Below, one piece after another: positions 1-6,800 of a DNA stretch of 25,350 bases (position 1 is its first letter; the number at the start of each line of letters is the position of its first letter). Source of the stretch: Microcaldota archaeon (lineage in GTDB: Archaea; Micrarchaeota; Micrarchaeia; Micrarchaeales; CABMGC01); assembly GCA_021846005.1 (NCBI GenBank), contig JAJZIZ010000003.1:1-25350 (forward strand). The letters run 5' to 3'. The position numbers and the translations under genes are program-made. The notes beneath the pieces were generated by a model, which did not search any database, was not told the origin of the DNA, and was given only the letters and a program-made list of their open reading frames with translations.

Positions 1-41
1 TCCGATCTATAGTGATGAGAGAGAGTCTCTGAGATTATTGC

Positions 42-767
42 ATGACGAAAAAGCTTTACTGGGAAGACGCATATATGAAGGAATTCAAGGCCTCAGTAAA
101 AAATGCCGACGCGGAGAAAATCACACTCGACCAGACGGCATTCTATCCTACAAGCGGAGGGCAACCGAGTGACATGGGCATCATAATCGCCAATAAGGAA
201 GAATACAGGGTAACCGATGTCAGGGAGGAGAATGGCGAAGTGGTGCATGTGCTCGACAGAGAATTCAGGCACGACACAGGAACATTGATAGAAGGCAGAA
301 TAGATTGGCAGAGAAGGCACTCCCTGATGCGCTATCACACCGCATTGCACGTGCTATGCGCTGTCGTTGAAAACAGATATTCGGGAAAATGGAAGGGAGG
401 AATGATATATACTGACAAGTCTCACGTCGATTTCGACCTGCAGGCATTGAACTCAGAGCTTTCAGCGAAGATAGTCGATGAGGCCAATGCCGCAATAGAG
501 GAAGGGCATAATGTCTATTCAAGATTTCTCTCGAGTGAAGAGGCTCTGGCAAATCCATCCCTTGCAAAGACGGAACCGGGCAGAGAGCTCATAAAGAAAC
601 TCAATATAATAAGGGTTGTCGAAATAGAGAATTTAGACATACAGATGGACGGAGGAACCCATGTCCTAAATACAAGAGAGATTGGAAGGCTGAAGCTCTC
701 CGACTTCAGCAACAAGGGCGCCCATAGGAAAAGGGTAGAGATAACTATAGCCCAGAATCGGGCATGA
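42..767 (+). CDS. alaX: Alanyl-tRNA editing protein AlaX
   Basis: Free-standing AlaX (241 aa), which hydrolyses Ser- or Gly-mischarged tRNA-Ala in trans. An N-terminal barrel-like part contains the FYPTSGGQP motif (residues 34-42) shared with the AlaRS family. The zinc-site HxxxH is H99-TAL-H103. The second zinc motif, normally CxxxH, reads D205-GGT-H209, so an Asp stands where Cys is usual; I believe some archaeal AlaX proteins share this but cannot check. The length fits the medium form (AlaX-M) that carries the extra N-terminal domain. There is no GGTG site before the ATG at 42, so translation may be leaderless or start from upstream sequence outside the window. It converges on the uppP-like gene with a 14-nt gap. 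Confidence 0.9.
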   Translation: MTKKLYWEDAYMKEFKASVKNADAEKITLDQTAFYPTSGGQPSDMGIIIANKEEYRVTDVREENGEVVHVLDREFRHDTGTLIEGRIDWQRRHSLMRYHTALHVLCAVVENRYSGKWKGGMIYTDKSHVDFDLQALNSELSAKIVDEANAAIEEGHNVYSRFLSSEEALANPSLAKTEPGRELIKKLNIIRVVEIENLDIQMDGGTHVLNTREIGRLKLSDFSNKGAHRKRVEITIAQNRA

Positions 768-781
768 CTTGAAACGTTGAA

Positions 782-1651
782 TCACACTGCAGTTCCAAGT
801 ATCAGGTACATGCAGCCGCTTGCTATTGCTATCAGGCCCAATGCGACTACAAGATAGACTATCTTTGACTTTCCCGCGACCTTTATAAGGAAGTCTATCA
901 GGAACATGCTTATTATAGCGGCTACGACTATAGCGATCAGTATGCCTGTGACACCTATGCCTGCGACTGCCGTGACTATGTTTACCTTGCTTACGATTAG
1001 CGTGAGAAGGAAGGCTGCCGCTGATGCGAATATGCCTACTATGAATGAAAGCCTGAATGCCTCGTCAGGCTCTATCTTCATGAGGATCATGGTGCTGGTG
1101 GTTATTCCCGATCTGCTTACCCCAGGCAGTGCCGCAAGGCCCTGCGCGATTCCTATGACTATGTAATCCTTTATGCTCATGTCCTTGAATCTGCGTGTGT
1201 TGTTGCCGAACTTGGACTGCTTGCGCCTTGCATGCCTGATCAGCACGCCGTCGCCTATAAGGACAAGTCCCAGAAGAATCATTATTATGCCCAGAGAGCC
1301 TCCGAGGTTGGCGAGCTTGTCTGAAACAAAATATATTGGTACGCCTATAAGGCCTGTCATGAATGTGGCTATGACCACGTATATGAACATCATGCGGTCT
1401 TCATGTTCCTTCGATACCAAGAACAGTACCTTTAGCAATTTGTAAAGCTCCTTCCGGAAATAGATTATTGCGGCAAGCACCGTCCCGATTTCCATGAATA
1501 GGCCGAAGCTGTAAGCGTCTGCCGTGCTTATGTGCAGCATATACTGTGAAACTATCAGAATCTGCGTCTTGCTGCTTATCGGAAGCCATTCCGATATCCC
1601 CTGCACTATGCCTATTATGACGGAAGTTATGAACTGCGCTATAGTAACCAT
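782..1651 (-). CDS. uppP: Undecaprenyl-diphosphatase (UppP/BacA family)
   Basis: Polytopic membrane protein of 289 aa, the usual size for UppP/BacA. Both catalytic signatures are visible: QGISEWLPISS (about residues 17-27) and PGVSRSG (176-182), followed by about seven further hydrophobic segments. It dephosphorylates a polyprenyl diphosphate lipid carrier at the membrane; in archaea the natural substrate is probably a dolichyl- or undecaprenyl-type diphosphate used in glycan export. It lies 47 nt downstream of cysS on the same strand, but a TATA-like box (CTTTATAAAC on the minus strand, near 1689) precedes the ATG by about 35 nt, so it can have its own promoter. A surface protein rich in N-glycosylation sites lies upstream, which fits a lipid-carrier recycling role (inference). 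Confidence 0.93.
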   Translation of the reverse strand: MVTIAQFITSVIIGIVQGISEWLPISSKTQILIVSQYMLHISTADAYSFGLFMEIGTVLAAIIYFRKELYKLLKVLFLVSKEHEDRMMFIYVVIATFMTGLIGVPIYFVSDKLANLGGSLGIIMILLGLVLIGDGVLIRHARRKQSKFGNNTRRFKDMSIKDYIVIGIAQGLAALPGVSRSGITTSTMILMKIEPDEAFRLSFIVGIFASAAAFLLTLIVSKVNIVTAVAGIGVTGILIAIVVAAIISMFLIDFLIKVAGKSKIVYLVVALGLIAIASGCMYLILGTAV

Positions 1652-1698
1652 GAAATCTTACTCTTTATTATTTGCTGATAGTGTTTATAAAGTTTGGC

Positions 1699-3162
1699 TT
1701 ATCCTTCATCATTTGCAGGCAGATCGCGTATCCTGTACCAGACTGTGCCATACTCAGTGTCTTCAAGCCCTATCTTATGCTTCTGCTTTAACTCATCCCT
1801 TATCAGATCTGCCGCGCTGAATTTTTTCCCCTCCCTTAATCTTTCCCTTTTCTTTATCATCAGAAGGATGTCCTCGCCTAAAGCTTCCTTGTACCAGTCA
1901 TGGCCCAAAATCCCTATGACCGAGGCGCATCCCAAAAAGGTGTTTATGGCTTTTGCCTTTGACTTTTTGTCCAGGGCTGTATGGCTCTCAGCTGCATTCC
2001 TCATCGATGAGACTGCCGTCCAGAGCGATGCCATCGCGTTAGGGGTGTCAAAATCATTGTCCATCGCGCTTCCGAACTCTGCTTCGAGCTTTGATGATAT
2101 CGCAAGCAGCACGTTTCCTGATTCGCTCTCCTGCTCCGATTCCTTTGCGTTGTAGACCATTGAGAGTGAAGAATAGAAATAATTCAGCGAAGATGTTGCC
2201 TTCTTGAGCAGCTCTTCCGAGAAATCGATCTGGCTCCTGTAATGCGATAATGCAACCATAAGCCGCAGGGCTTCCGGATCGTATTTCTTAAGAGTCTCCC
2301 TTATGGTTATGAAGTTCTTGAGGCTTTTGCTCATCTTCTCGCCTTTTATTTTTAGGACGCCGGAATGCAGCCAGTACTTTACCATGGGCTTCTTGCCGAA
2401 GGCGGCCTCTGCCTGGGCTATCTCGTTGCTATGGTGCGGAAATATGAGCTCGCTTGCTCCCCCGTGTATGTCATACTGCGGGCCGAAAAAGGCATGCGTT
2501 ATCGCAGTGTCTTCGATATGCCATCCTGGCCTGCCGTCAAGCAGTGAGGTTTTTCCGTTGGAGGAGAAGGATACCGGCCAGTGCGGCTCTCCCGCTTTTA
2601 CCTTCTTCCAGAGAGTGAAGTCGTATGGCTTCTTTTTTCCGGGCTCAGCCTCTATCCTGTGCTTCGAGAGTTCGTCTATGCGCATGCCGGAAAGATTGGT
2701 GTAATCGGGAAATTTGTCTATCTCGTAGTAGATGTTTCCTTCGGAAATGTAGGCGTAGCCTTTGTCAAGAAGAAGCTGTATCTGCATCGCCATTTCTTTT
2801 ATGTAGTCGTGGGAACGGGGATACGCGTCCACATTGGCCTTGACTCCCAGGGATTCCATGTCTTTCAGGAACCTTGCCTCGTATTGCTCTGCGAGTTTTT
2901 CAGAAGTGGTCTTGTTTTCCAGAGACCTGGCTATTATCTTGTCGTCTACGTCAGTTATGTTCTGTATGTACTGGAGAGTATATCCCCTGCACCTGAGCCA
3001 CCTTGCTATGATGTCAAATGAAATGTAGTTTCTTGCGTGGCCGAGATGAGCGTCGTCGTATACAGTCTGGCCGCACACGAACATGCTGACCTTCCCTTCA
3101 TGCATTGGCTCGAATTTCTCCTTTGAATGCGAGAGGGTATTGTATAGGTATAGCTCTGGCAT
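1699..3162 (-). CDS. cysS: Cysteinyl-tRNA synthetase
   Basis: Class I aminoacyl-tRNA synthetase of 487 aa, full length for CysRS. It charges tRNA-Cys. The zinc-binding C30 sits in the VCGQTVYDDAHLGH signature (HIGH equivalent HLGH, 39-42), and the KMSKS loop is intact (276-280). The bacterial zinc ligands Cys-His-Glu correspond here to D218 (GWHIEDTA), H243/H244 and E247 (FPHHSNE), so one Cys ligand is replaced by Asp, a variant I recall from archaeal CysRS. The ATG at 3162 puts the catalytic domain immediately at the N-terminus as expected. The stop codon of the upstream surface-protein gene is only 9 nt away, so the two are probably co-transcribed. Confidence 0.96.
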   Translation of the reverse strand: MPELYLYNTLSHSKEKFEPMHEGKVSMFVCGQTVYDDAHLGHARNYISFDIIARWLRCRGYTLQYIQNITDVDDKIIARSLENKTTSEKLAEQYEARFLKDMESLGVKANVDAYPRSHDYIKEMAMQIQLLLDKGYAYISEGNIYYEIDKFPDYTNLSGMRIDELSKHRIEAEPGKKKPYDFTLWKKVKAGEPHWPVSFSSNGKTSLLDGRPGWHIEDTAITHAFFGPQYDIHGGASELIFPHHSNEIAQAEAAFGKKPMVKYWLHSGVLKIKGEKMSKSLKNFITIRETLKKYDPEALRLMVALSHYRSQIDFSEELLKKATSSLNYFYSSLSMVYNAKESEQESESGNVLLAISSKLEAEFGSAMDNDFDTPNAMASLWTAVSSMRNAAESHTALDKKSKAKAINTFLGCASVIGILGHDWYKEALGEDILLMIKKRERLREGKKFSAADLIRDELKQKHKIGLEDTEYGTVWYRIRDLPANDEG

Positions 3163-3171
3163 GGCTACACA

Positions 3172-3993
3172 TCAGGAAGGCAGGACGGTGCTGTTGACCA
3201 GTGTGCTGGGAGTCTCCAGATTGTACTTGCTCTGTGCAAAGTCCCCTACCGCTATGAAGTCATAGCGGTTTGTGATAGAGCCGACGACTCCTGCAACTAC
3301 CCTGACGCTTATGTTCTGGCAGACAAAGCTTATGATAGGCATCGTGGCATTCACGAATACGCTCTGCTCCCTGTTGCCTGAAGAGGAATTGAGAGTATTG
3401 TAATGGCTTACCCTGAAAGGTTTTCCGTCGTGCAGAAGTTCCACATATAACAAAGCGTTCTTTGGAGAGACTATCTTAAAATTGAGATACGGCTCAACCA
3501 CCTTGAATGGCGCTGATGTGAGGTTTCCTGTGCTGATAGATAAACCGCCATGGTATGTCGTTGCTATGAAATTGCCAGAGTAATTGCTCCAAGGCTGGCC
3601 GTAGTATATGTCCTTTTCATTTGCAGCTATTATGTTGGTTGGAATTGCAGAGCCGGTATCATTCAGGAAGCCTAAGCCTGTTACATTCCAGTATTCGTAT
3701 GTGCCAGTGCTGAAGTTTCCGTTAGGCAGCGGCACGATCTCCTTTGGAGATATGCAATTCTGATATTGCACAGGTATGGTGCCGGTAGTTGTGCCTGTTG
3801 GAGTGGAATTTGTAATGTTAGGTATGGTATTTGAGGCTATAGCATTGGAAGTGCCGTTCTTTTGCTGCCCTGATGGAGTAGTTATAACATGTGTTGTGGA
3901 AGGATTAGACTGGGATGGCCTTGTAGCTACATACGCCATGACCACTAGAAGCAGTAAGATTACCACGAAGGCTATCACTGGCTTTTTGTTCAT
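3172..3993 (-). CDS. Membrane-anchored, sequon-rich extracellular protein (unknown function)
   Basis: I do not recognise a family. The 273-aa protein has one N-terminal hydrophobic helix (about residues 5-23, after MNKK) that would serve as signal anchor, then a Ser/Thr/Asn/Gln-rich linker (about 25-75), then a beta-rich region of about 195 residues. That region opens with an NGNFSTGTYEYWNVTG-like stretch resembling the start of galactose-binding, jelly-roll type domains (inference from pattern only). I count 12 N-x-S/T sequons with no proline at x, dense for this length, so it is probably N-glycosylated on the cell surface. It is the first gene of a leftward group with cysS and uppP. The ATG at 3993 follows an AAAGGGAT element and lies about 40 nt from a shared TATA box. 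Confidence 0.75.
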   Translation of the reverse strand: MNKKPVIAFVVILLLLVVMAYVATRPSQSNPSTTHVITTPSGQQKNGTSNAIASNTIPNITNSTPTGTTTGTIPVQYQNCISPKEIVPLPNGNFSTGTYEYWNVTGLGFLNDTGSAIPTNIIAANEKDIYYGQPWSNYSGNFIATTYHGGLSISTGNLTSAPFKVVEPYLNFKIVSPKNALLYVELLHDGKPFRVSHYNTLNSSSGNREQSVFVNATMPIISFVCQNISVRVVAGVVGSITNRYDFIAVGDFAQSKYNLETPSTLVNSTVLPS

Positions 3994-4027
3994 AATATCC
4001 CTTTATCATTAGTCTTGAGCTTAATAG

Positions 4028-4037
4028 CATATAAATC
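4028..4037. promoter_or_regulatory. Shared TATA element of a divergent promoter
   Basis: CATATAAATC on the plus strand reads GATTTATATG on the minus strand, an acceptable archaeal box A in both directions. It lies about 40 nt before the ATG of the leftward surface-protein gene and about 45 nt before the TTG of the rightward L41e-like gene. It is the only good TATA candidate in the 85-nt divergent spacer. Which direction, or both, it drives is inference. Confidence 0.45.
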
Positions 4038-4078
4038 TATTCATGCCTAAATAGGTACGATATATTATTGGTGTTAAT

Positions 4079-4192
4079 TTGGGAAGCATACCTAGGAAAT
4101 GGAAGAAGAAAGGAAGAATGAGATGGAAATGGGTCAAGAAGAGAAGGAAGAGAGTAAAGAGAGCCCAGAAAAGAAGAATAGGAGAACTCTAA
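4079..4192 (+). CDS. L41e-like ribosomal peptide (37 aa)
   Basis: Tiny, extremely basic gene too short for most gene finders. From a TTG start at 4079 it gives a 37-residue peptide, and from an internal ATG at 4118 a 24-residue one. The sequence has a RKWKKKGRMRWKW core (residues 6-18) followed by a run of Lys/Arg and ends in RIGEL; about half of all residues are K or R. This matches my recollection of the L41e-like peptides annotated in Thermococcales and other archaea, a single long helix in the ribosome. The TTG is preceded by GGTG (4070-4073) with a 5-nt spacer, the same arrangement seen at several other starts in the window. The SAH hydrolase gene follows 20 nt later and is probably co-transcribed. 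Confidence 0.8.
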   Translation: MGSIPRKWKKKGRMRWKWVKKRRKRVKRAQKRRIGEL

Positions 4193-4212
4193 TTTCTTTA
4201 GCGTGCGGTTAG

Positions 4213-5454
4213 ATGGATTACAAGATACACGACATAGGATTAGCAGAACAGGGAGCCAGGCAGCTTGAGTGGTCAGAGATGCATATGCCTGCGCTCATGG
4301 AGATGCGCAAGGACTTCGCTTCAAGGAAACCACTGAGAGGGTTGAGAATTGCGGCAGTTCTGCACGTTACTAAAGAGACAGGCGTGCTTGCCAGGGCCCT
4401 CAAGGATGCCGGAGCCGAGGTTTTCCTTGCAGGATCCAATCCGCTTTCCACACAGGACGATGTTGCTGCTGCTCTGGTGAAAGATGGGATATCTGTCTTT
4501 GCATGGAGAGGACAAAGCGACAAGGACTATTACGAGAACATGGAAAAAGTGCTTGCCGCCAAGCCCGATATCATAATGGATGATGGGGCAGACCTTCATG
4601 CGGCGATTCACAGCAAGTATCCTGATCTTAAGATCATAGGAGGCACCGAAGAAACTACTACGGGAGTCACAAGGCTGAAGGCTCTTGAGAAGAGCGGCAA
4701 GCTTAGATATCCCATAATAGCAGTAAACAACGCCAAGACCAAGTATCTTTTTGACAACAGATACGGAACCGGGCAGAGCACCATAGACGGCATACTCCGC
4801 GCCACTAACATACTAATAGCGGGAAAATGCTCAGTAGTAGTAGGATACGGCTGGGTCGGCAGAGGCATAGCCATGAGGCTAAGGGGCCATGGAGCCTCAG
4901 TCATAATCACCGAAGTAGACCCGTTCAGGGCTCTTGAGGCTGTGATGGACGGTTTTGAAGTCATGCCAATGGAAAAGGCATCGGAAAAAGGAGACCTCTT
5001 CATAACTGCCACTGGCAACAGGTCAGTGATAACAAAGGAAGACATGCTTAGAATGAAGAACGGAGCCATACTGTGCAATTCTGGCCATTTTGACATTGAG
5101 ATAGATGTGCAGGCCCTTGAAAAGGAAGCCAAGGCAAAACGCGAGATAAGAAACAACACCGTAGAATATGACATAAACGGCAGGAAGATATACCTCCTTG
5201 CCAGCGGCAGGCTGGTAAACCTTGGCGCTGCTGAGGGCCATCCCAGCGAAGTCATGGATTTGAGTTTCTGCAACCAGGCGCTTTCCGCCGTATACATCGC
5301 AGAGAATAGTAATCTTCCACCGAAAGTTTATGACGTCTTCCAGGAGATAGACGAGAAGGTGGCAAGGCAGAAACTTCTCTCGATAAACATTGAAATTGAC
5401 AAGCTGACCGACGCCCAGAAGAAGTACATGAGCGAATGGGAAACAGGCACATGA
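4213..5454 (+). CDS. ahcY: S-adenosylhomocysteine (or S-inosylhomocysteine) hydrolase
   Basis: NAD-dependent hydrolase of 413 aa that removes the by-product of SAM-dependent methylation. The N-terminal part contains the family stretch LRIAAVLHVTKETGVL and substrate-binding residues around DDGAD; the Rossmann fold follows with GYGWVGRGIA (about 213-222) and an acidic residue ending beta-2 (EVDP). The C-terminus (LTDAQKKYMSEW) is the short archaeal form. In methanogens the close homologue acts on S-inosylhomocysteine; the sequence alone does not settle which substrate applies. It follows the L41e-like gene by 20 nt. The 3' end is unusual: the stop codon lies in the loop of a perfect 9-bp hairpin (see terminator). 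Confidence 0.95.
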   Translation: MDYKIHDIGLAEQGARQLEWSEMHMPALMEMRKDFASRKPLRGLRIAAVLHVTKETGVLARALKDAGAEVFLAGSNPLSTQDDVAAALVKDGISVFAWRGQSDKDYYENMEKVLAAKPDIIMDDGADLHAAIHSKYPDLKIIGGTEETTTGVTRLKALEKSGKLRYPIIAVNNAKTKYLFDNRYGTGQSTIDGILRATNILIAGKCSVVVGYGWVGRGIAMRLRGHGASVIITEVDPFRALEAVMDGFEVMPMEKASEKGDLFITATGNRSVITKEDMLRMKNGAILCNSGHFDIEIDVQALEKEAKAKREIRNNTVEYDINGRKIYLLASGRLVNLGAAEGHPSEVMDLSFCNQALSAVYIAENSNLPPKVYDVFQEIDEKVARQKLLSINIEIDKLTDAQKKYMSEWETGT

Positions 5455-5463
5455 GCCTGTTTC
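5440..5463 (+). terminator. Hairpin overlapping the ahcY stop codon
   Basis: GAAACAGGC (5440-5448) and GCCTGTTTC (5455-5463) form a perfect 9-bp stem around a 6-nt loop that contains the TGA stop of ahcY (5452-5454). A short T-rich stretch follows (TTTATCA). This looks like an intrinsic-type terminator or 3'-end stabiliser whose left arm is coding. Termination is inferred. Confidence 0.5.
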
Positions 5464-5571
5464 TTTATCAGTAGTGGAGAAGTGCCGGAAAGTTTTTGCA
5501 TTGGAGATCTGTCTCCCCATACGGATAAAAGCTAAATTAGTTATTCCGCAATATTATATTTGGGGTTTTGG

Positions 5572-6048
5572 ATGGAAAAAGATGGCAATTTATATTTGGA
5601 GAAGGCAGAAGGTATCTTTTCGGACAACAAGTACATGAGCTTGGGAACCAGCACGAAGGACGGAAAGCCGTGGGTAGCTCCGGTCCTCTATGTACATGAT
5701 GAAGAATATAGAATGTATTTTCTTTCGGCGATTGATTCGCTGCACGCGGAGAACATAAAGGAGAACCAGGAAGTCGCCATATCAATATTTGATTCCGAAC
5801 AGGATATCGGGGCTTCGGATGGAGTGCAGGCCAGAGGCACATGCGTTATGGTAGAAGAGAATGAGATCGAGAAGGCGATAACGCTATATTGCAAGAAAGT
5901 ATTTCCCGAATCAGACATAGAACCCACCAAGAGATACATATCTAGCGAATACCTGGGGGCTTCAGAATTCAGATTCTTCAGGATAGATCTTTCGGAGATA
6001 TATGTAACAGGTGAAGACAGAAGAGTGAGGGTAGATCTGGAGGAATAG
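5572..6048 (+). CDS. Pyridoxamine 5'-phosphate oxidase-like flavin-binding protein
   Basis: A 158-aa split-barrel protein of the PNPOx-like superfamily, which binds FMN or F420 and reduces or oxidises small molecules. The recognisable pattern is MSLGTSTKDGKPWVAPVLY (residues about 21-39), then YFLSAIDSLHAENIKENQEVAISIFD, the first strands of the barrel and the cofactor-phosphate region. No substrate can be assigned. I take the ATG at 5572 rather than the in-frame TTG at 5560, because the extra four residues add nothing and the ATG follows a G-rich element. It stands alone between ahcY and an accessory island; its stop codon abuts the foreign-looking fragment described next. Confidence 0.82.
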   Translation: MEKDGNLYLEKAEGIFSDNKYMSLGTSTKDGKPWVAPVLYVHDEEYRMYFLSAIDSLHAENIKENQEVAISIFDSEQDIGASDGVQARGTCVMVEENEIEKAITLYCKKVFPESDIEPTKRYISSEYLGASEFRFFRIDLSEIYVTGEDRRVRVDLEE

Positions 6049-6119
6049 GAAATTACGGTCACGGTGGCGGTGTGGTTCTTACTTATAATTACGGTTCTTC
6101 TCCGCCTGTTTCTAGTTAG
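6048..6119 (+). pseudogene. Orphan Gly/Tyr/Ser-rich C-terminal coding fragment
   Basis: Overlapping the last base of the flavoprotein stop, in another frame, is an open stretch of 23 codons that ends at TAG. It reads GNYGHGGGVVLTYNYG and then SSPPVSS. The composition is that of a structured extracellular C-terminus, and it has no start codon of its own. It could be the 3' remnant of a lost surface-protein gene brought in with the GC-rich island, or a chance open stretch. Confidence 0.25.
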
Positions 6120-6491
6120 GATACCCATAACCCCTAAGCTACGCCAGCGCGTTCATCCTTCGGATTCACGTGGGCTAGCGGTGCAACCACCTGCAAACTG
6201 CCACCAGTAACGAAGCTACCGAAGGCCGATTTTGCCCCAACCCAAAATCGGCGTCTTTCGTCTACAAAAGACGTAGCTCCTAGCCGCCGTGTCCTGCGAA
6301 GCGGCAGCCGTAGCCCGCCGAGCGTCGCCGAAGGCGACTTAGGAAGCGGGAGAGTCTCTACACGACTCTCTACATGGCAGGCTCTAATATTACTGTGTAG
6401 TAGTGTAGAGGGAAAACAACCTGTTTACGAGGGTTCCCCTCGTGGCTTCTCTCTACATGAATTCGGCTTGGCGTGTAGAGAACGCAAGCCG
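6120..6491 (+). ncRNA. GC-rich array of hairpins; candidate structured RNA of unknown type
   Basis: This 370-nt stretch has no convincing ORF and is clearly more GC-rich than its surroundings over its first two-thirds. Perfect stems I can read: GCCGATTTTG/CAAAATCGGC (6225-6252, 10 bp); CGTCTTT/AAAGACG (6252-6273); GTCGCC-GAA-GGCGAC (6324-6338); GAGAGTC/GACTCTC (6350-6370); ACGAGGG-TTC-CCCTCGT (6427-6443); CGGCTT/AAGCCG with an inner GCG/CGC (6464-6491). Tight GAA, TTC and TTCG-type loops are typical of folded RNA. I looked for signatures of RNase P RNA, SRP RNA, 5S rRNA, tRNA and group II domain V on both strands and found none. The strand is uncertain. Alternatives are a non-autonomous palindrome-rich mobile element or the relic of one. 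Confidence 0.45.
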
Positions 6492-6507
6492 TGCGGAGTA
6501 GATAGAT

Positions 6508-6535
6508 TTATATATTATATAGACATATATAATAT
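6508..6535 (+). promoter_or_regulatory. TATA box and AT palindrome (putative operator) of the toxin-antitoxin operon
   Basis: A TTTATATA box begins at 6508, about 29 nt before the ATG at 6537, which implies a leaderless transcript. Overlapping it and reaching one base short of the start codon is a perfect 10-bp palindrome, ATATTATATA (6512-6521), GACA, TATATAATAT (6526-6535). Its place over the transcription start suits binding by the winged-helix antitoxin encoded immediately downstream (inference). Confidence 0.5.
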
Positions 6536-6536
6536 C

Positions 6537-6800
6537 ATGCGGACGCAGCAGATGATTCACTACCCAAGGCTGGATACTGTGCTTATGGTAGAGGAGACCC
6601 TAAAGGAAGCCAAGGAATATCCATCGAAGAGGCAATTATGGTTATCATTGAAAAAGAAGGTTATGTACCAGACATTCAATGTTATAATTGCTTACTTGGA
6701 AGAATCTGGAAAGATTATCCAGAAGGATGGAAAGATAATTTGGATATGGAATCCAGAGTTGGTAAAGAGGTACAGCAACAGCAAATTGGTGTTGAAATAA
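6537..6800 (+). CDS. Small winged-helix antitoxin-like protein
   Basis: An 87-aa protein. After MRTQQ it reads MIHYPRLDTVLMVEE and later MYQTFNVIIAYLEESGKI, then IIWIWNPELV, a pattern I recall from small archaeal proteins encoded directly before RelE-like toxins. The helix-turn-helix plus beta-wing layout suggests DNA binding and autoregulation. I choose the ATG at 6537 because a TATA box lies about 29 nt upstream; an earlier in-frame start (6468) would lie inside the hairpin array. Its 3' end overlaps the toxin ORF. The function is inferred from neighbourhood and size. Confidence 0.65.
   Translation: MRTQQMIHYPRLDTVLMVEETLKEAKEYPSKRQLWLSLKKKVMYQTFNVIIAYLEESGKIIQKDGKIIWIWNPELVKRYSNSKLVLK

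Noticed and set aside
6120..6491. RNase P RNA, SRP RNA, 5S rRNA or rRNA fragment in the hairpin array
   Set aside because: The minus strand has GAACGCGCTGGCG, reminiscent of the 16S start, but nothing around it matches rRNA. None of the conserved cores I know for RNase P, SRP or 5S RNA is present on either strand.
6120..6491. CRISPR array
   Set aside because: The repeated 7-mer is too short, alternates in orientation and has irregular spacing; there are no direct repeats of 24-37 nt and no cas genes.
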